From a gamma proteobacterium SCGC AAA076-P13 (GTDB taxonomy: Bacteria > Pseudomonadota > Gammaproteobacteria > Magnimaribacterales > D2472): a stretch of 64,000 bases of DNA. The position numbers and the translations under genes were made by a program. The notes under the pieces were generated by a model. That model saw nothing but the letters and a program-made list of their open reading frames with translations. It ran no database searches and was not told where the DNA came from. The stretch lies in NCBI GenBank assembly GCA_000384935.1, contig ARRA01000005.1:1-64000 (forward strand), written 5' to 3'. Position 1 is the first letter of the stretch, and every line of letters begins with the position of its first letter. Shown here piece after piece: positions 17,115-24,821 of the stretch.

Positions 17115-18392
17115 ATGAATAAATTATTGCTTTTCTTTTGTCTTCTTGCTTCAACATCAGTTTTTCCAGATCTTAAAAGTGATCTTGATAATCAAATTAA
17201 TCCATTAATGGATAAGGTTATTGAGTGGCGACATGACATCCATCAGAACCCAGAGCTAAGTAATAGAGAGTTTAGAACTGCTAAAAAAGTAGAAGCCCAT
17301 CTCCGTTCACTCGGCATAAAAGTGGAAACTAAGATTGCTTATACTGGCGTTGTGGGTTTGATCGAGGGCGGCCTGCCTGGGCCAACTATAGCCCTAAGAG
17401 CAGATATGGATGGGTTGCCAGTTATAGAAAAAACAGGATTACCATTTGCATCAAAAAAAATGACCGAATATCTCGGTCAAAGTGTCGGCGTTATGCATGC
17501 ATGTGGCCATGATGCTCATGTTGCAATACTTATGGGAGTCGCTGAGTTTTTAGCTAAAAATAAAGATCAGTTAAAGGGTAATGTAATGTTAATTTTTCAA
17601 CCCGCTGAAGAAGGGCCTCCAGAGGGAGAGAATGGCGGGGCAAAAATGATGTTAGAAGAGGGTATCTTCGAAACATATGATCCTGAAGTTATTTTTGGGC
17701 TTCATGTCGGCAATGGTCCTCATGGTTATATTGGAATTTCATCTGGCCCAGCAATGGCAGCGGCTGGAACTTATAGAATTAAAATAAAGGGAGTTCAAGC
17801 TCATGGCTCAAGGCCTTGGGATTCAATTGATCCAATCATGGCTAGCGCTGAGCTGATTCAAAACCTTAATACGATTGTAAGCAGGCGTATTAATATCGTA
17901 AATAATCCAGCTGTTATATCGGTTGGAATAATAAGATCTGGAACAAGAGGAAATATCATTCCTGAAGATTCAGAAATTCAGGGAACAATAAGGACGTTTG
18001 ACCCGAAGCTGAGAGAAGAAATTTATGATGAAATAAAACAGGTAGCTGAAGGCGTTGCACTTGGAACAGGTACAGAAATTTCTGTTGAGTTTGACGTTGG
18101 TGGGTTCTATCCAGTTACTTTTAACAATACCGATCTTGTTGAAAGATTAACCCCATCTTTAAAGCGAGCAACTAATAATAAAGTTTATGAGATGACGCCT
18201 TCAACCGGCGCTGAGGATTTTTCATTTTTTTCAAATGCTATTCCTGGAATGTATTTTTGGTTGGGTGTAAATGCTCCTGGCGTAATGGAAGCCCCTGGCA
18301 ATCATTCACCTTATTTTGTTGTTGATGATGGAGCCTTAGACGAGGGCTTAAAAGCCTTGGTATATCTAGTTGAAGATTACCCGAAAGAATAG
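17115..18392 (+). CDS. M20 family amidohydrolase, exported
   Basis: A 425-residue amidohydrolase of the M20D group (IAA-amino-acid hydrolase, hippurate and N-acyl-amino-acid hydrolases). The signal peptide occupies about residues 1-18. Metal ligands lie in HACGHDAH (128-135, with the M20D-specific Cys130), QPAEEGPP and LHVGNGP, and the last histidine is in PGNHSPYF. The dimerisation domain begins around residue 215 (VQAHGSRPW). It probably cleaves N-acyl or peptide amides in the periplasm. The gene is isolated and diverges from typA. Confidence 0.88.
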   Translation: MNKLLLFFCLLASTSVFPDLKSDLDNQINPLMDKVIEWRHDIHQNPELSNREFRTAKKVEAHLRSLGIKVETKIAYTGVVGLIEGGLPGPTIALRADMDGLPVIEKTGLPFASKKMTEYLGQSVGVMHACGHDAHVAILMGVAEFLAKNKDQLKGNVMLIFQPAEEGPPEGENGGAKMMLEEGIFETYDPEVIFGLHVGNGPHGYIGISSGPAMAAAGTYRIKIKGVQAHGSRPWDSIDPIMASAELIQNLNTIVSRRINIVNNPAVISVGIIRSGTRGNIIPEDSEIQGTIRTFDPKLREEIYDEIKQVAEGVALGTGTEISVEFDVGGFYPVTFNNTDLVERLTPSLKRATNNKVYEMTPSTGAEDFSFFSNAIPGMYFWLGVNAPGVMEAPGNHSPYFVVDDGALDEGLKALVYLVEDYPKE

Positions 18393-18436
18393 CACAATAG
18401 CAAAAATCTAGAAAAAACTTAAAAAGGAGACTTAAA

Positions 18437-19405
18437 TTGTCAATTCCAAATCATATAAAAGATCATTTATTCATGCCTGTTATAGGCTCGCCACTTTTCT
18501 TGGTTTCAGGACCAGAGCTTGTCATTGCACAATGCAAAGCAGGAATAATAGGGTCTTTTCCAGCGCTTAATGCTAGGCCTCAACATGTTTTAGGGGAGTG
18601 GATTACAAGAATTAAAACTGAACTAGCCGAATACCAAGAGCAAAACCCTGATAAAAAAGTTGCGCCGTTTGCTGTAAACCAAATTTGTCATGGTTCAAAT
18701 AATAGACTTATGGAAGATATGGCTACTTGTGTTGAACATGAGGTACCAATCATTATTACTTCTTTAAGACCACCAGCTGAGCTAGTTGAAGCAGCTCATA
18801 GCTATGGCGGGCTTGTTTATCACGATGTTATTAATGTTAAGCATGCAAAAAAAGCAGCAGAGCAAGGTGTTGATGGTTTAATCCTAGTGTGTGCTGGGGC
18901 CGGAGGGCATGCAGGTGCCTTATCCCCATTTGCATTATTAAGAGAAGTAAAAGAATGGTTTGATGGAACAGTTATTCTTTCCGGAGCAATTGGCGATGGT
19001 TATTCAGTAGCTTCAGCTTTGGCCCTTGGGGCTGATTTTGCTTATATGGGAACTCGTTTTATAGCTACCCAAGAAGCTAATGCAGATCAAAGTTACAAAC
19101 AGATGCTAATTGAAAGTGCTGCAGATGACATAGTGCTTTCAAGCCTGTTCACCGGTGTTTCAGGCAATTATTTAAAACCATCCATTAACAAAGCAGGGCT
19201 TGATGCGGATAATCTTCCTGATGCAGATAAGTCTTCAATGAACTTTGGGTCGGGTGGAAATACAGAAGCCAAGGCTTGGAAAGATATATGGGGCTCAGGT
19301 CAAGGGATTGGCTTAATAGAAGATTCCCCATCTGTTTCAGAACTAGTTGGCAGAATTAAATCAGAATTTGATACAGCAGTTTCAGAATTACAAGGTAAGA
19401 TATAA
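18437..19405 (+). CDS. Nitronate monooxygenase (2-nitropropane dioxygenase family)
   Basis: A 322-residue FMN-dependent TIM-barrel enzyme. Signatures are GGHAGAL at residues 156-162, then LSGAIGDGYS and YMGTRFIATQEA. Known members oxidise alkyl nitronates, including the toxin propionate 3-nitronate. The start is TTG, supported by AAGGAGA 10 bases upstream and by the fit of the N-terminus. A chain of small genes follows from 19426. Confidence 0.85.
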   Translation: MSIPNHIKDHLFMPVIGSPLFLVSGPELVIAQCKAGIIGSFPALNARPQHVLGEWITRIKTELAEYQEQNPDKKVAPFAVNQICHGSNNRLMEDMATCVEHEVPIIITSLRPPAELVEAAHSYGGLVYHDVINVKHAKKAAEQGVDGLILVCAGAGGHAGALSPFALLREVKEWFDGTVILSGAIGDGYSVASALALGADFAYMGTRFIATQEANADQSYKQMLIESAADDIVLSSLFTGVSGNYLKPSINKAGLDADNLPDADKSSMNFGSGGNTEAKAWKDIWGSGQGIGLIEDSPSVSELVGRIKSEFDTAVSELQGKI

Positions 19406-19425
19406 TTCTTTAACGGAGTTAAAGT

Positions 19426-19602
19426 ATGGTTAATAGCTTAATTTTATATTCAATAGGTTTGATATCTGGCATAGCTGTCGTAACGCTATTAAATAATTCT
19501 AATAAAGGAAGATCAGGTGCTAAAGGTATTACTCAAGAGTATACAAGCAAAGACGGTGTCAAAAGGACTGCCAAAAAAGATAGAGAAGATCATATAGTAT
19601 GA
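19426..19602 (+). CDS. 58-residue single-pass membrane mini-protein
   Basis: An ATG at 19426 with GGAG 8 bases upstream opens a 58-codon frame. Residues 4-22 are hydrophobic (LILYSIGLISGIAVV), and the rest is polar and basic with KGRSGAKG and KRTAKKDRED. The stop TGA overlaps the next ATG as ATGA, the usual sign of translational coupling. I recognise no family. It is short but the coupling and Shine-Dalgarno support it. Confidence 0.6.
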   Translation: MVNSLILYSIGLISGIAVVTLLNNSNKGRSGAKGITQEYTSKDGVKRTAKKDREDHIV

Positions 19603-19835
19603 GTGCCAGCGCAGCACTATTCGTCTGTGGAGCCATTACATTTCTTGTTGTATTTAGCTGGTTCAAAGTCGCAGCAATAGAGATCTTTAAATCAGAATTA
19701 TTAACCAATTCAATTCCAGCCCAAGACTCTTGGAAGAAGTTGTTTAAAGTCTTTTTTGTGGATCTAGTAATATGCATTTTTGGGGCCCTTTCTATAGGTA
19801 TATTGTTTGTAGTTGCCTTTAATTCATTTCATTGA
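19599..19835 (+). CDS. Two-helix membrane mini-protein
   Basis: A 78-residue protein with helices at about 4-24 and 49-72 and a loop carrying LLTNSIPAQDSWKKLF. It starts in a 4-base ATGA overlap with the preceding gene and ends in a 1-base TGATG overlap with the next. No known family is recognised. Confidence 0.6.
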   Translation: MSASAALFVCGAITFLVVFSWFKVAAIEIFKSELLTNSIPAQDSWKKLFKVFFVDLVICIFGALSIGILFVVAFNSFH

Positions 19836-20023
19836 TGCCTAAAAGAAATTTAAGAAAATATTTTGAAGATGGCTGGAATAAGATATTTGGCAAGGAAGAG
19901 GACAAAAGCAAGCTAAGGACTCAAAGCCTATACAGAGCACAAAAAGGTATCCTAAATGTAGGAACCCCTCATGACTGGGAAGACTACAAAAAATACAAAG
20001 AGCAAGAAAATGAATCAGACTAA
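19835..20023 (+). CDS. Small basic/acidic soluble protein, unknown
   Basis: A 62-residue protein starting at the ATG that overlaps the previous stop (TGATG). It contains RKYFEDGWNKIFGKEEDKSK and ends in DWEDYKKYKEQENESD, so it is highly charged and probably helical. The TTG at 19832 was not used as the start. It overlaps the DUF2237 gene by 14 bases. No family is recognised. Confidence 0.55.
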   Translation: MPKRNLRKYFEDGWNKIFGKEEDKSKLRTQSLYRAQKGILNVGTPHDWEDYKKYKEQENESD

Positions 20024-20378
20024 CATTTTCGATGAGCTCATAGATGAGTGTTGTTCTAATCCAATAACAGGATTTTTTAGAGATGGGTTTTGCCATACAG
20101 GCAAGCATGATATGGGATTGCATATAGTTTGCTCACTCATAACGAATGATTTTTTAAGTTTTTCAAAAGCCCGAGGAAATGATTTATCAACCCCAAAACC
20201 AGAGTTTAATTTTCCTGGACTAAAAGAAGGGGATTCATGGTGTGTTTGTGCAGAACGCTGGAAAGAAGCTTATGAGCACGGGTTTGCCCCAAAGGTTTTT
20301 TTAAGAAGAACTCATAAAAAAGCATCTTCAATTATCAACATAGAAATTCTTAAAGAATTTGCAGTGGACTTAAATTAA
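20010..20378 (+). CDS. DUF2237 family protein
   Basis: A 122-residue DUF2237 protein. The family pattern is complete: CCSNPITGFFRDG, then HTGKHDMGLHIVC, then FSKARGNDLSTPKPEF, then FPGLKEGDSWCVCAERW. The start is the ATG at 20010, where the conserved region begins; the longer frame from 19971 runs inside the preceding gene. Its role is unknown, although the several conserved cysteines and histidines suggest a metal site. It ends 2 bases before the dehydrogenase. Confidence 0.9.
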   Translation: MNQTNIFDELIDECCSNPITGFFRDGFCHTGKHDMGLHIVCSLITNDFLSFSKARGNDLSTPKPEFNFPGLKEGDSWCVCAERWKEAYEHGFAPKVFLRRTHKKASSIINIEILKEFAVDLN

Positions 20379-20380
20379 CT

Positions 20381-21250
20381 ATGAATAAAAAAGGATTTAT
20401 TGGCTTGGGTGTTATGGGGTATCCCATGGCAGGCCACTTAGCTTCAAATAATTTTGACGTTTGTGTTTTTAATAGAACTCAAGAAAAAGCTTTAAAATGG
20501 AAAAATGAGTTTACAGGATCGTCTTGCGAATCACCCTCAGAGATAGCATCTCAGTCAGATGTCATTATGATTTGTGTGGGCAAAGATGATGACGTCAGGG
20601 ATGTGGTTTGTGGTAATAACGGAATACTGGAATCTGTGAACCCTGGCACGATAATTATCGACCACTCAACAACCTCTGCAACTCTTGCCAAAGAAATGAA
20701 TCAAATCTTTAAAGAAAAAGAGTGTCATTTTTTAGATGCTCCTATTTCTGGTGGTCAGGCAGGCGCAGAGGCAGGAAAACTCTCTGTGATGGTCGGGGGG
20801 TGTAAAGAATCTTTTGAGGCAGTAAAAATAATCTTAGATGCCTATTCAAAATTCTCAAAACATATGGGAAATAGCGGTTCAGGCCAATTAACAAAGATGG
20901 TAAACCAGATATGTATTGGTGGTTTGCTTCAGGCTCTTGCAGAAGGTATGAATTTCTCTGAAAAAGCCGGTCTAAAGACTGAAGATGTAATGGAAGTTAT
21001 TACAAAAGGCGCTGCTCAATCTTGGTATATGGAAAATAGATGGTCAACTATGCTCAAAGATGAATATGATCATGGTTTTGCAGTTGACTGGATGAGAAAA
21101 GATTTAGATATTGTTGAAGATCAGGCAATGAGAATAGGTGCTAATGTTGAAGCAACAAAATTAGTGAATAATTTTTATAAAGAAGTTCAGGATCTAGATG
21201 GTGGTCGTTGGGATGCATCAAGCCTTTTAAAGAGAATTAAAGAACTTTAG
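20381..21250 (+). CDS. NAD(P)-dependent beta-hydroxyacid dehydrogenase (HIBADH/GarR-like)
   Basis: A 289-residue dehydrogenase. The Rossmann loop is GLGVMGYPMAGHL at residues 5-17, followed by FLDAPISGGQAGAEAGKL (substrate binding), and the catalytic lysine lies in GQLTKMVNQ. The family reduces or oxidises 3-hydroxyisobutyrate, tartronate semialdehyde or succinic semialdehyde; the residues visible do not separate these. It closes the plus-strand run from 18437 and converges on the minus-strand gene at 21252. Confidence 0.87.
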   Translation: MNKKGFIGLGVMGYPMAGHLASNNFDVCVFNRTQEKALKWKNEFTGSSCESPSEIASQSDVIMICVGKDDDVRDVVCGNNGILESVNPGTIIIDHSTTSATLAKEMNQIFKEKECHFLDAPISGGQAGAEAGKLSVMVGGCKESFEAVKIILDAYSKFSKHMGNSGSGQLTKMVNQICIGGLLQALAEGMNFSEKAGLKTEDVMEVITKGAAQSWYMENRWSTMLKDEYDHGFAVDWMRKDLDIVEDQAMRIGANVEATKLVNNFYKEVQDLDGGRWDASSLLKRIKEL

Positions 21251-21251
21251 T

Positions 21252-21620
21252 TTAGAAAACAATTCTGGAAAAAAGCACTAATACAGAAGACACTAAAAGA
21301 GTTCCTGCAACTGTATTCTCAATCAGGTTTTCATCAAGTTTTACAGACTCCTCAACCATTTCATAAAAGTTTTTAGGGTTAGCGACCAACCACGCTATTC
21401 CAACAAGGTGCATGAACATCAAAATAGCAACTATCCAATTTAGTGGCTGCTTAGTAAATACAATTAAGGAAGTAAGAATTAAAAATATTAATTCTACAGA
21501 CAGGTAGGCGTTAATATTTTTTCTTTTATACATATATCTAAGCAGGCTATATCCGGACTTATAGGAATGCATATAAGCAAAAGCATATAGGGCATATAAA
21601 ACCGCTAATAAAGTAATCAT
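21252..21620 (-). CDS. Four-helix membrane protein, unknown
   Basis: A 122-residue protein with four helices (about 2-17, 40-57, 62-82 and 101-120). A basic loop (RYMYKRKNINAY) follows the first helix. I do not recognise the family. Its ATG directly follows the stop of the 49-residue gene upstream, so it is the last gene of the glycosyltransferase/MazG transcript. Confidence 0.55.
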   Translation of the reverse strand: MITLLAVLYALYAFAYMHSYKSGYSLLRYMYKRKNINAYLSVELIFLILTSLIVFTKQPLNWIVAILMFMHLVGIAWLVANPKNFYEMVEESVKLDENLIENTVAGTLLVSSVLVLFSRIVF

Positions 21621-21770
21621 CTAATGATGTGGTGGCTTTTCATATTCTATTGGAGGAAATTTTGGCTTATCTAAATTTTTTTTGTATCTTTCATATGCAG
21701 AATTAACATCAGCACAATCATCAGCTGCAGATGGCAGGTCTTCTTTTGGTAATTTATCTTTTTCTTTCAT
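21621..21770 (-). CDS. 49-residue mini-protein, unknown
   Basis: The ATG at 21768-21770 and TAG at 21621-21623 bound a 49-codon frame, MKEKDKLPKEDLPS to the tail FPPIEYEKPPHH. It is proline- and lysine-rich with one cysteine and no membrane segment. The stop abuts the next ATG exactly. There is no clear Shine-Dalgarno. I judge it plausible from position and composition. Confidence 0.45.
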   Translation of the reverse strand: MKEKDKLPKEDLPSAADDCADVNSAYERYKKNLDKPKFPPIEYEKPPHH

Positions 21771-21805
21771 TGGAATCTAAACTAAAGAGCCTCATTTAAA
21801 ATAAG

Positions 21806-22222
21806 TTACAAGTCACCTTCTTTTCTTACTTCGCTTCGCTCAACCTCAAACTTTTCTCCATATCTAGCTTCAAGTTTTTTTTGATTCTCGCTAATAACTT
21901 CAAAAGGATCTAGGCCCAAGGAAGCACAGGCAGTGGTCCAATACCACATGATGTCGCCTAGCTCTCTTTTCATATGAAAAATATTGTCATCTGATGCAGG
22001 CTTACCCTGAAGAACCATTTTTTTAACTATTTCTACAAACTCGCCTGTTTCACTTCCCAGCCCTAGAGCTGCAGTAAGAAGTCTAGGCACTTCTATGCTC
22101 GAATTATTATTAATATCATCCAAGCTGTTTTTTAGCGCATCCATTTCTAAACTAGGCTCACTAGTTACCTTTGTTACAAAATCGCTGTATGTTGAAAAAA
22201 AGTCTTTTACTTCATTGCTCAT
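21806..22222 (-). CDS. MazG-like nucleotide pyrophosphohydrolase
   Basis: A 138-residue all-alpha NTP pyrophosphatase. The metal-binding ExxE/ExxD pattern is visible as GSETGEFVEIVKK and HMKRELGDIMWYW. The family hydrolyses (d)NTPs to monophosphate and pyrophosphate and is often used for house-cleaning of nucleotide pools. It lies 3 bases after the glycosyltransferase stop, so it is in that transcript, although a functional link is not obvious. Confidence 0.83.
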   Translation of the reverse strand: MSNEVKDFFSTYSDFVTKVTSEPSLEMDALKNSLDDINNNSSIEVPRLLTAALGLGSETGEFVEIVKKMVLQGKPASDDNIFHMKRELGDIMWYWTTACASLGLDPFEVISENQKKLEARYGEKFEVERSEVRKEGDL

Positions 22223-22225
22223 TTA

Positions 22226-23266
22226 TTATTCTCCAAATTTAAAAATTTTATTTATTATATCTTTTAATGTTAATTTTGATTTTATAGGCTCTTCATCCCA
22301 TTTTAGAGTATCAAGAAATTCTGATGTTATGGCTTTTTTCATATCAAGTATTTTTTCATTCTGTAGATCTATTCCTGATAAATATTCAAAGTCTTCAAGG
22401 CTCCTTTTTTTGCCTAGACCGTAAGTTCCTCTAAGGCTTTTATCAACTATTGATACGAGTCTATCAATACTCCTTTTTTCTCTATCGACCCATTTAATCT
22501 TTCTTTCTTTTTCTTCATCCTCATCCCAATGTAGTTTTCTTTTCAAGTCTCCAACCACATGATAAAGATGATAGACAGGAACATTAGATGTATGAAATAC
22601 ACTAAAGCCTCTTGTAAAAGCTCTCAACAATATCGCCAATTCTTCCCCATAAAAATATAATTTATCATCGTACGGTATTTCTTTTACAAACTCCTTTGTT
22701 GTGAATAAACACCCTGCGGCAATTAAATACCCATGTGAAATTTCATTTTCAGTTATGCCCGCAATTTGGCTTGAGAAGCATCTCTTAATAAAAATACTAT
22801 CTTCCTTAAGAACAAGGGTTAAGGCTCTTTTTTCTTGAGAGTCTAGTTCAAATATTTCTTTATCCGCATCAATTACCTCAAAAGCTCTGGGGTAACAGGT
22901 AATAATTGGTTTTTGGTGATATTCAGTTCCCACACTTTTAATTTTTTGTATGTAGCCGATAAAATATGAATCCCAACCTTGCTCAAATTGCATATGAGAA
23001 TCAATTTGAAAATAGTAATCCTCATTATTATAAAAATGCTGAACTCTTTTTCTTGCCCAGCAGGGACCTTCCGAAATCTTAGGATCAATATGCTCACATT
23101 TTATCTGGTCACTAAATGAGAAAGATTTAGTATCTAAGGGCTCATTTGATTGATCGCAAATACCAAAAATCAAATTTTCAGGACAATCTGCCTTATTAAA
23201 GGCGCTATCTATAGTGGCCTTCAGTAAAGGATCTTGGTATGAAGCTATCGATATAAAAATTTTCAC
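22226..23266 (-). CDS. GlcNAc-type glycosyltransferase (Skp1 GnT/GT60-like)
   Basis: A 346-residue protein of the GlcNAc glycosyltransferase family (PF11397). It opens with FISIASYQDP and has GPCWARKRV at 67-75, a D-x-H metal/nucleotide motif in YYFQIDSHMQFEQGWD (D89, H91, W98, D99), and a later AAGCLFTTKEFVKE and FYGEELAILLRAFTRG. The characterised eukaryotic member, Dictyostelium Gnt1, adds GlcNAc to a hydroxyproline of Skp1. The start is GTG. It is divergent from a prolyl 4-hydroxylase 48 bases away, which is the enzyme that makes the acceptor in the eukaryotic pathway. The bacterial target is unknown. Confidence 0.8.
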   Translation of the reverse strand: MKIFISIASYQDPLLKATIDSAFNKADCPENLIFGICDQSNEPLDTKSFSFSDQIKCEHIDPKISEGPCWARKRVQHFYNNEDYYFQIDSHMQFEQGWDSYFIGYIQKIKSVGTEYHQKPIITCYPRAFEVIDADKEIFELDSQEKRALTLVLKEDSIFIKRCFSSQIAGITENEISHGYLIAAGCLFTTKEFVKEIPYDDKLYFYGEELAILLRAFTRGFSVFHTSNVPVYHLYHVVGDLKRKLHWDEDEEKERKIKWVDREKRSIDRLVSIVDKSLRGTYGLGKKRSLEDFEYLSGIDLQNEKILDMKKAITSEFLDTLKWDEEPIKSKLTLKDIINKIFKFGE

Positions 23267-23302
23267 AATTTATTTTTAATTAGAAATCTAGTTAACAAAT
23301 AG

Positions 23303-23308
23303 TATAAT
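23303..23308 (+). promoter_or_regulatory. -10 TATAAT before prolyl 4-hydroxylase; leaderless candidate
   Basis: TATAAT ends 6 bases before the ATG at 23315, the same spacing as for the M20 gene. There is no Shine-Dalgarno between them. A weak TTAGAA -35 lies at 23280-23285 with a 17-base spacer. Confidence 0.45.
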
Positions 23309-23314
23309 TTCTTT

Positions 23315-23935
23315 ATGTTAACAGAGCCAAAGAAAATAGCGTCTAACGTAACCTTATATTCAACTGATCCAATAATATATGTTGTATCAAACTTCCTATC
23401 TGACGACGAATGTCAGAGTTTTATTGATTTAGGTTTGGGTAACATGAAAAGAGCAACAGTAGCTGGGAACACTGATGAGGTGGTTGAAAATAGAACTAAT
23501 GACTTTTTTTGGCTAGAACATAACGCAAGTGATATTGTTCACGAGGTCAGCAAGCGATTCTCGGTTTTGGTTAAAATGCCCATCAATAATGCAGAACAAT
23601 TTCAGTTAGTCTACTACGGTCCAGAAAAAGAATATAAGCCTCATTTTGATTCTTTTGATAAAGATACAGATGCAGGTAAGAAGAATATGGAAGTGGGCGG
23701 CCAAAGAATAACCACAGCTTTGGCATATTTAAATGATGTTGATGCAGGCGGCGCAACCGACTTCCCAGAGATTGGTATTTCTATTAAGCCTAATAAAGGT
23801 GATGTGGTTATATTTAATAACTGTATAGAAGGAACAACAGAGATACACCCAAAATCACTACATGCCGGATCGCCAGTAATATCTGGAGAAAAGTGGGCTG
23901 TCAATCTATGGTTTAGAGAGAATCCAATATACTGA
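23315..23935 (+). CDS. Prolyl 4-hydroxylase, 2-oxoglutarate/Fe(II) dioxygenase
   Basis: A 206-residue dioxygenase of the P4Hc type. The iron ligands are H110 and D112 in YKPHFDSF and H183 in SLHAGSPV, and the 2-oxoglutarate contact is K193 in GEKWAVNLWFRE. The double-stranded beta-helix core shows YLNDVDAGGATDFPEIGISIKPNKG. The family hydroxylates proline in collagen, HIF, Skp1 and, in Pseudomonas, EF-Tu. The N-terminus has no signal peptide, so it acts in the cytoplasm. The divergent glycosyltransferase suggests that the hydroxyproline is further decorated. It ends 1 base before the convergent RpiR-type regulator. Confidence 0.9.
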   Translation: MLTEPKKIASNVTLYSTDPIIYVVSNFLSDDECQSFIDLGLGNMKRATVAGNTDEVVENRTNDFFWLEHNASDIVHEVSKRFSVLVKMPINNAEQFQLVYYGPEKEYKPHFDSFDKDTDAGKKNMEVGGQRITTALAYLNDVDAGGATDFPEIGISIKPNKGDVVIFNNCIEGTTEIHPKSLHAGSPVISGEKWAVNLWFRENPIY

Positions 23936-23936
23936 G

Positions 23937-24779
23937 CTATTTAATTTTTAGCGATCTTTGGCTATCAACAATATTATATAAATGCTCCTGCGCTTCAGGT
24001 TTTAACTGAGCAACCCCCATTGTTATTACATCAATAATTGCTGAATAAGCAATTCTTGATGTTAGAGGCTTATTAATCCTAAAATTATCACCAACATTAA
24101 TCTCAATTGGATAGTCGCAAATATTCGCTAAGGGCGAATTGCCCGGCATGATTCCTATAACCTTCACTCCGGATTTCCTGACAATTTTTACACTTTCAAT
24201 TAATGCTGAGGTAGTTCCTGATTGAGATATAGCCACTACTACATCGTTTTTTGAAAGTGAGTTTGCTGACATCAGTTGAATGTGGGGATCAGAAATAAAA
24301 GAAGATGAAATTTTTAATCTAAAAAATTTATGCTGCGCGTCCATTGCAACTGGAGCAGACCCTCCAAATGCATAAACCTCAACTCTATCAGCATTTGCAA
24401 GGGCTTCGATTGCTGACTCAAGGGTGTTTTGATCTATTTGTGATCGAACATTCAATATTTCACTAATAGCAGTATCAAATACTTTTTCACATAGTTCGTT
24501 AATGCTATCGTCTTCATCAATTTCATACATTACGAAATAGTCATCAGCAGCAAGTTGTTGTGAAAGATTAATTTTAAATTCTTGATAACCAGAAAAACCT
24601 AGAGCCTTGCAAAATCTAATTAATGTTGGTTCGCTAATGCCCATTGCACTTGAAGCCTCAGCTGTTTTCATAGAAATGACCGACTTAGGGTCATTCAAAA
24701 CAAAATTAGCAACCTGTTTTTCAGATTTTCTTAATTCAGGTATGGTATTTTTAATTTGTCGCAATAATTTTGTTGGCAT
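23937..24779 (-). CDS. MurR/RpiR-family regulator, HexR-like
   Basis: A 280-residue regulator with an N-terminal HTH_6 domain (residues about 1-77, with SEPTLIRFCKALGFSGYQEFK) and a C-terminal SIS sugar-phosphate domain (about 125-260, with VAISQSGTTSAL). This layout matches HexR, which senses KDPG and controls central carbon genes in gammaproteobacteria. No Entner-Doudoroff gene is adjacent, so the target set is inferred from the family only. It diverges from uvrD with a 42-base spacer. Confidence 0.82.
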   Translation of the reverse strand: MPTKLLRQIKNTIPELRKSEKQVANFVLNDPKSVISMKTAEASSAMGISEPTLIRFCKALGFSGYQEFKINLSQQLAADDYFVMYEIDEDDSINELCEKVFDTAISEILNVRSQIDQNTLESAIEALANADRVEVYAFGGSAPVAMDAQHKFFRLKISSSFISDPHIQLMSANSLSKNDVVVAISQSGTTSALIESVKIVRKSGVKVIGIMPGNSPLANICDYPIEINVGDNFRINKPLTSRIAYSAIIDVITMGVAQLKPEAQEHLYNIVDSQRSLKIK

Positions 24780-24821
24780 AAGGTTAGAATATCCCTCTTA
24801 AGCAAAAAAATGAATCCCTAA

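Noticed and set aside
21806..22222. MazG as a sign of a prophage remnant
   Set aside because: No phage structural, integrase or repressor gene is near and the gene lies in a tight chromosomal operon.
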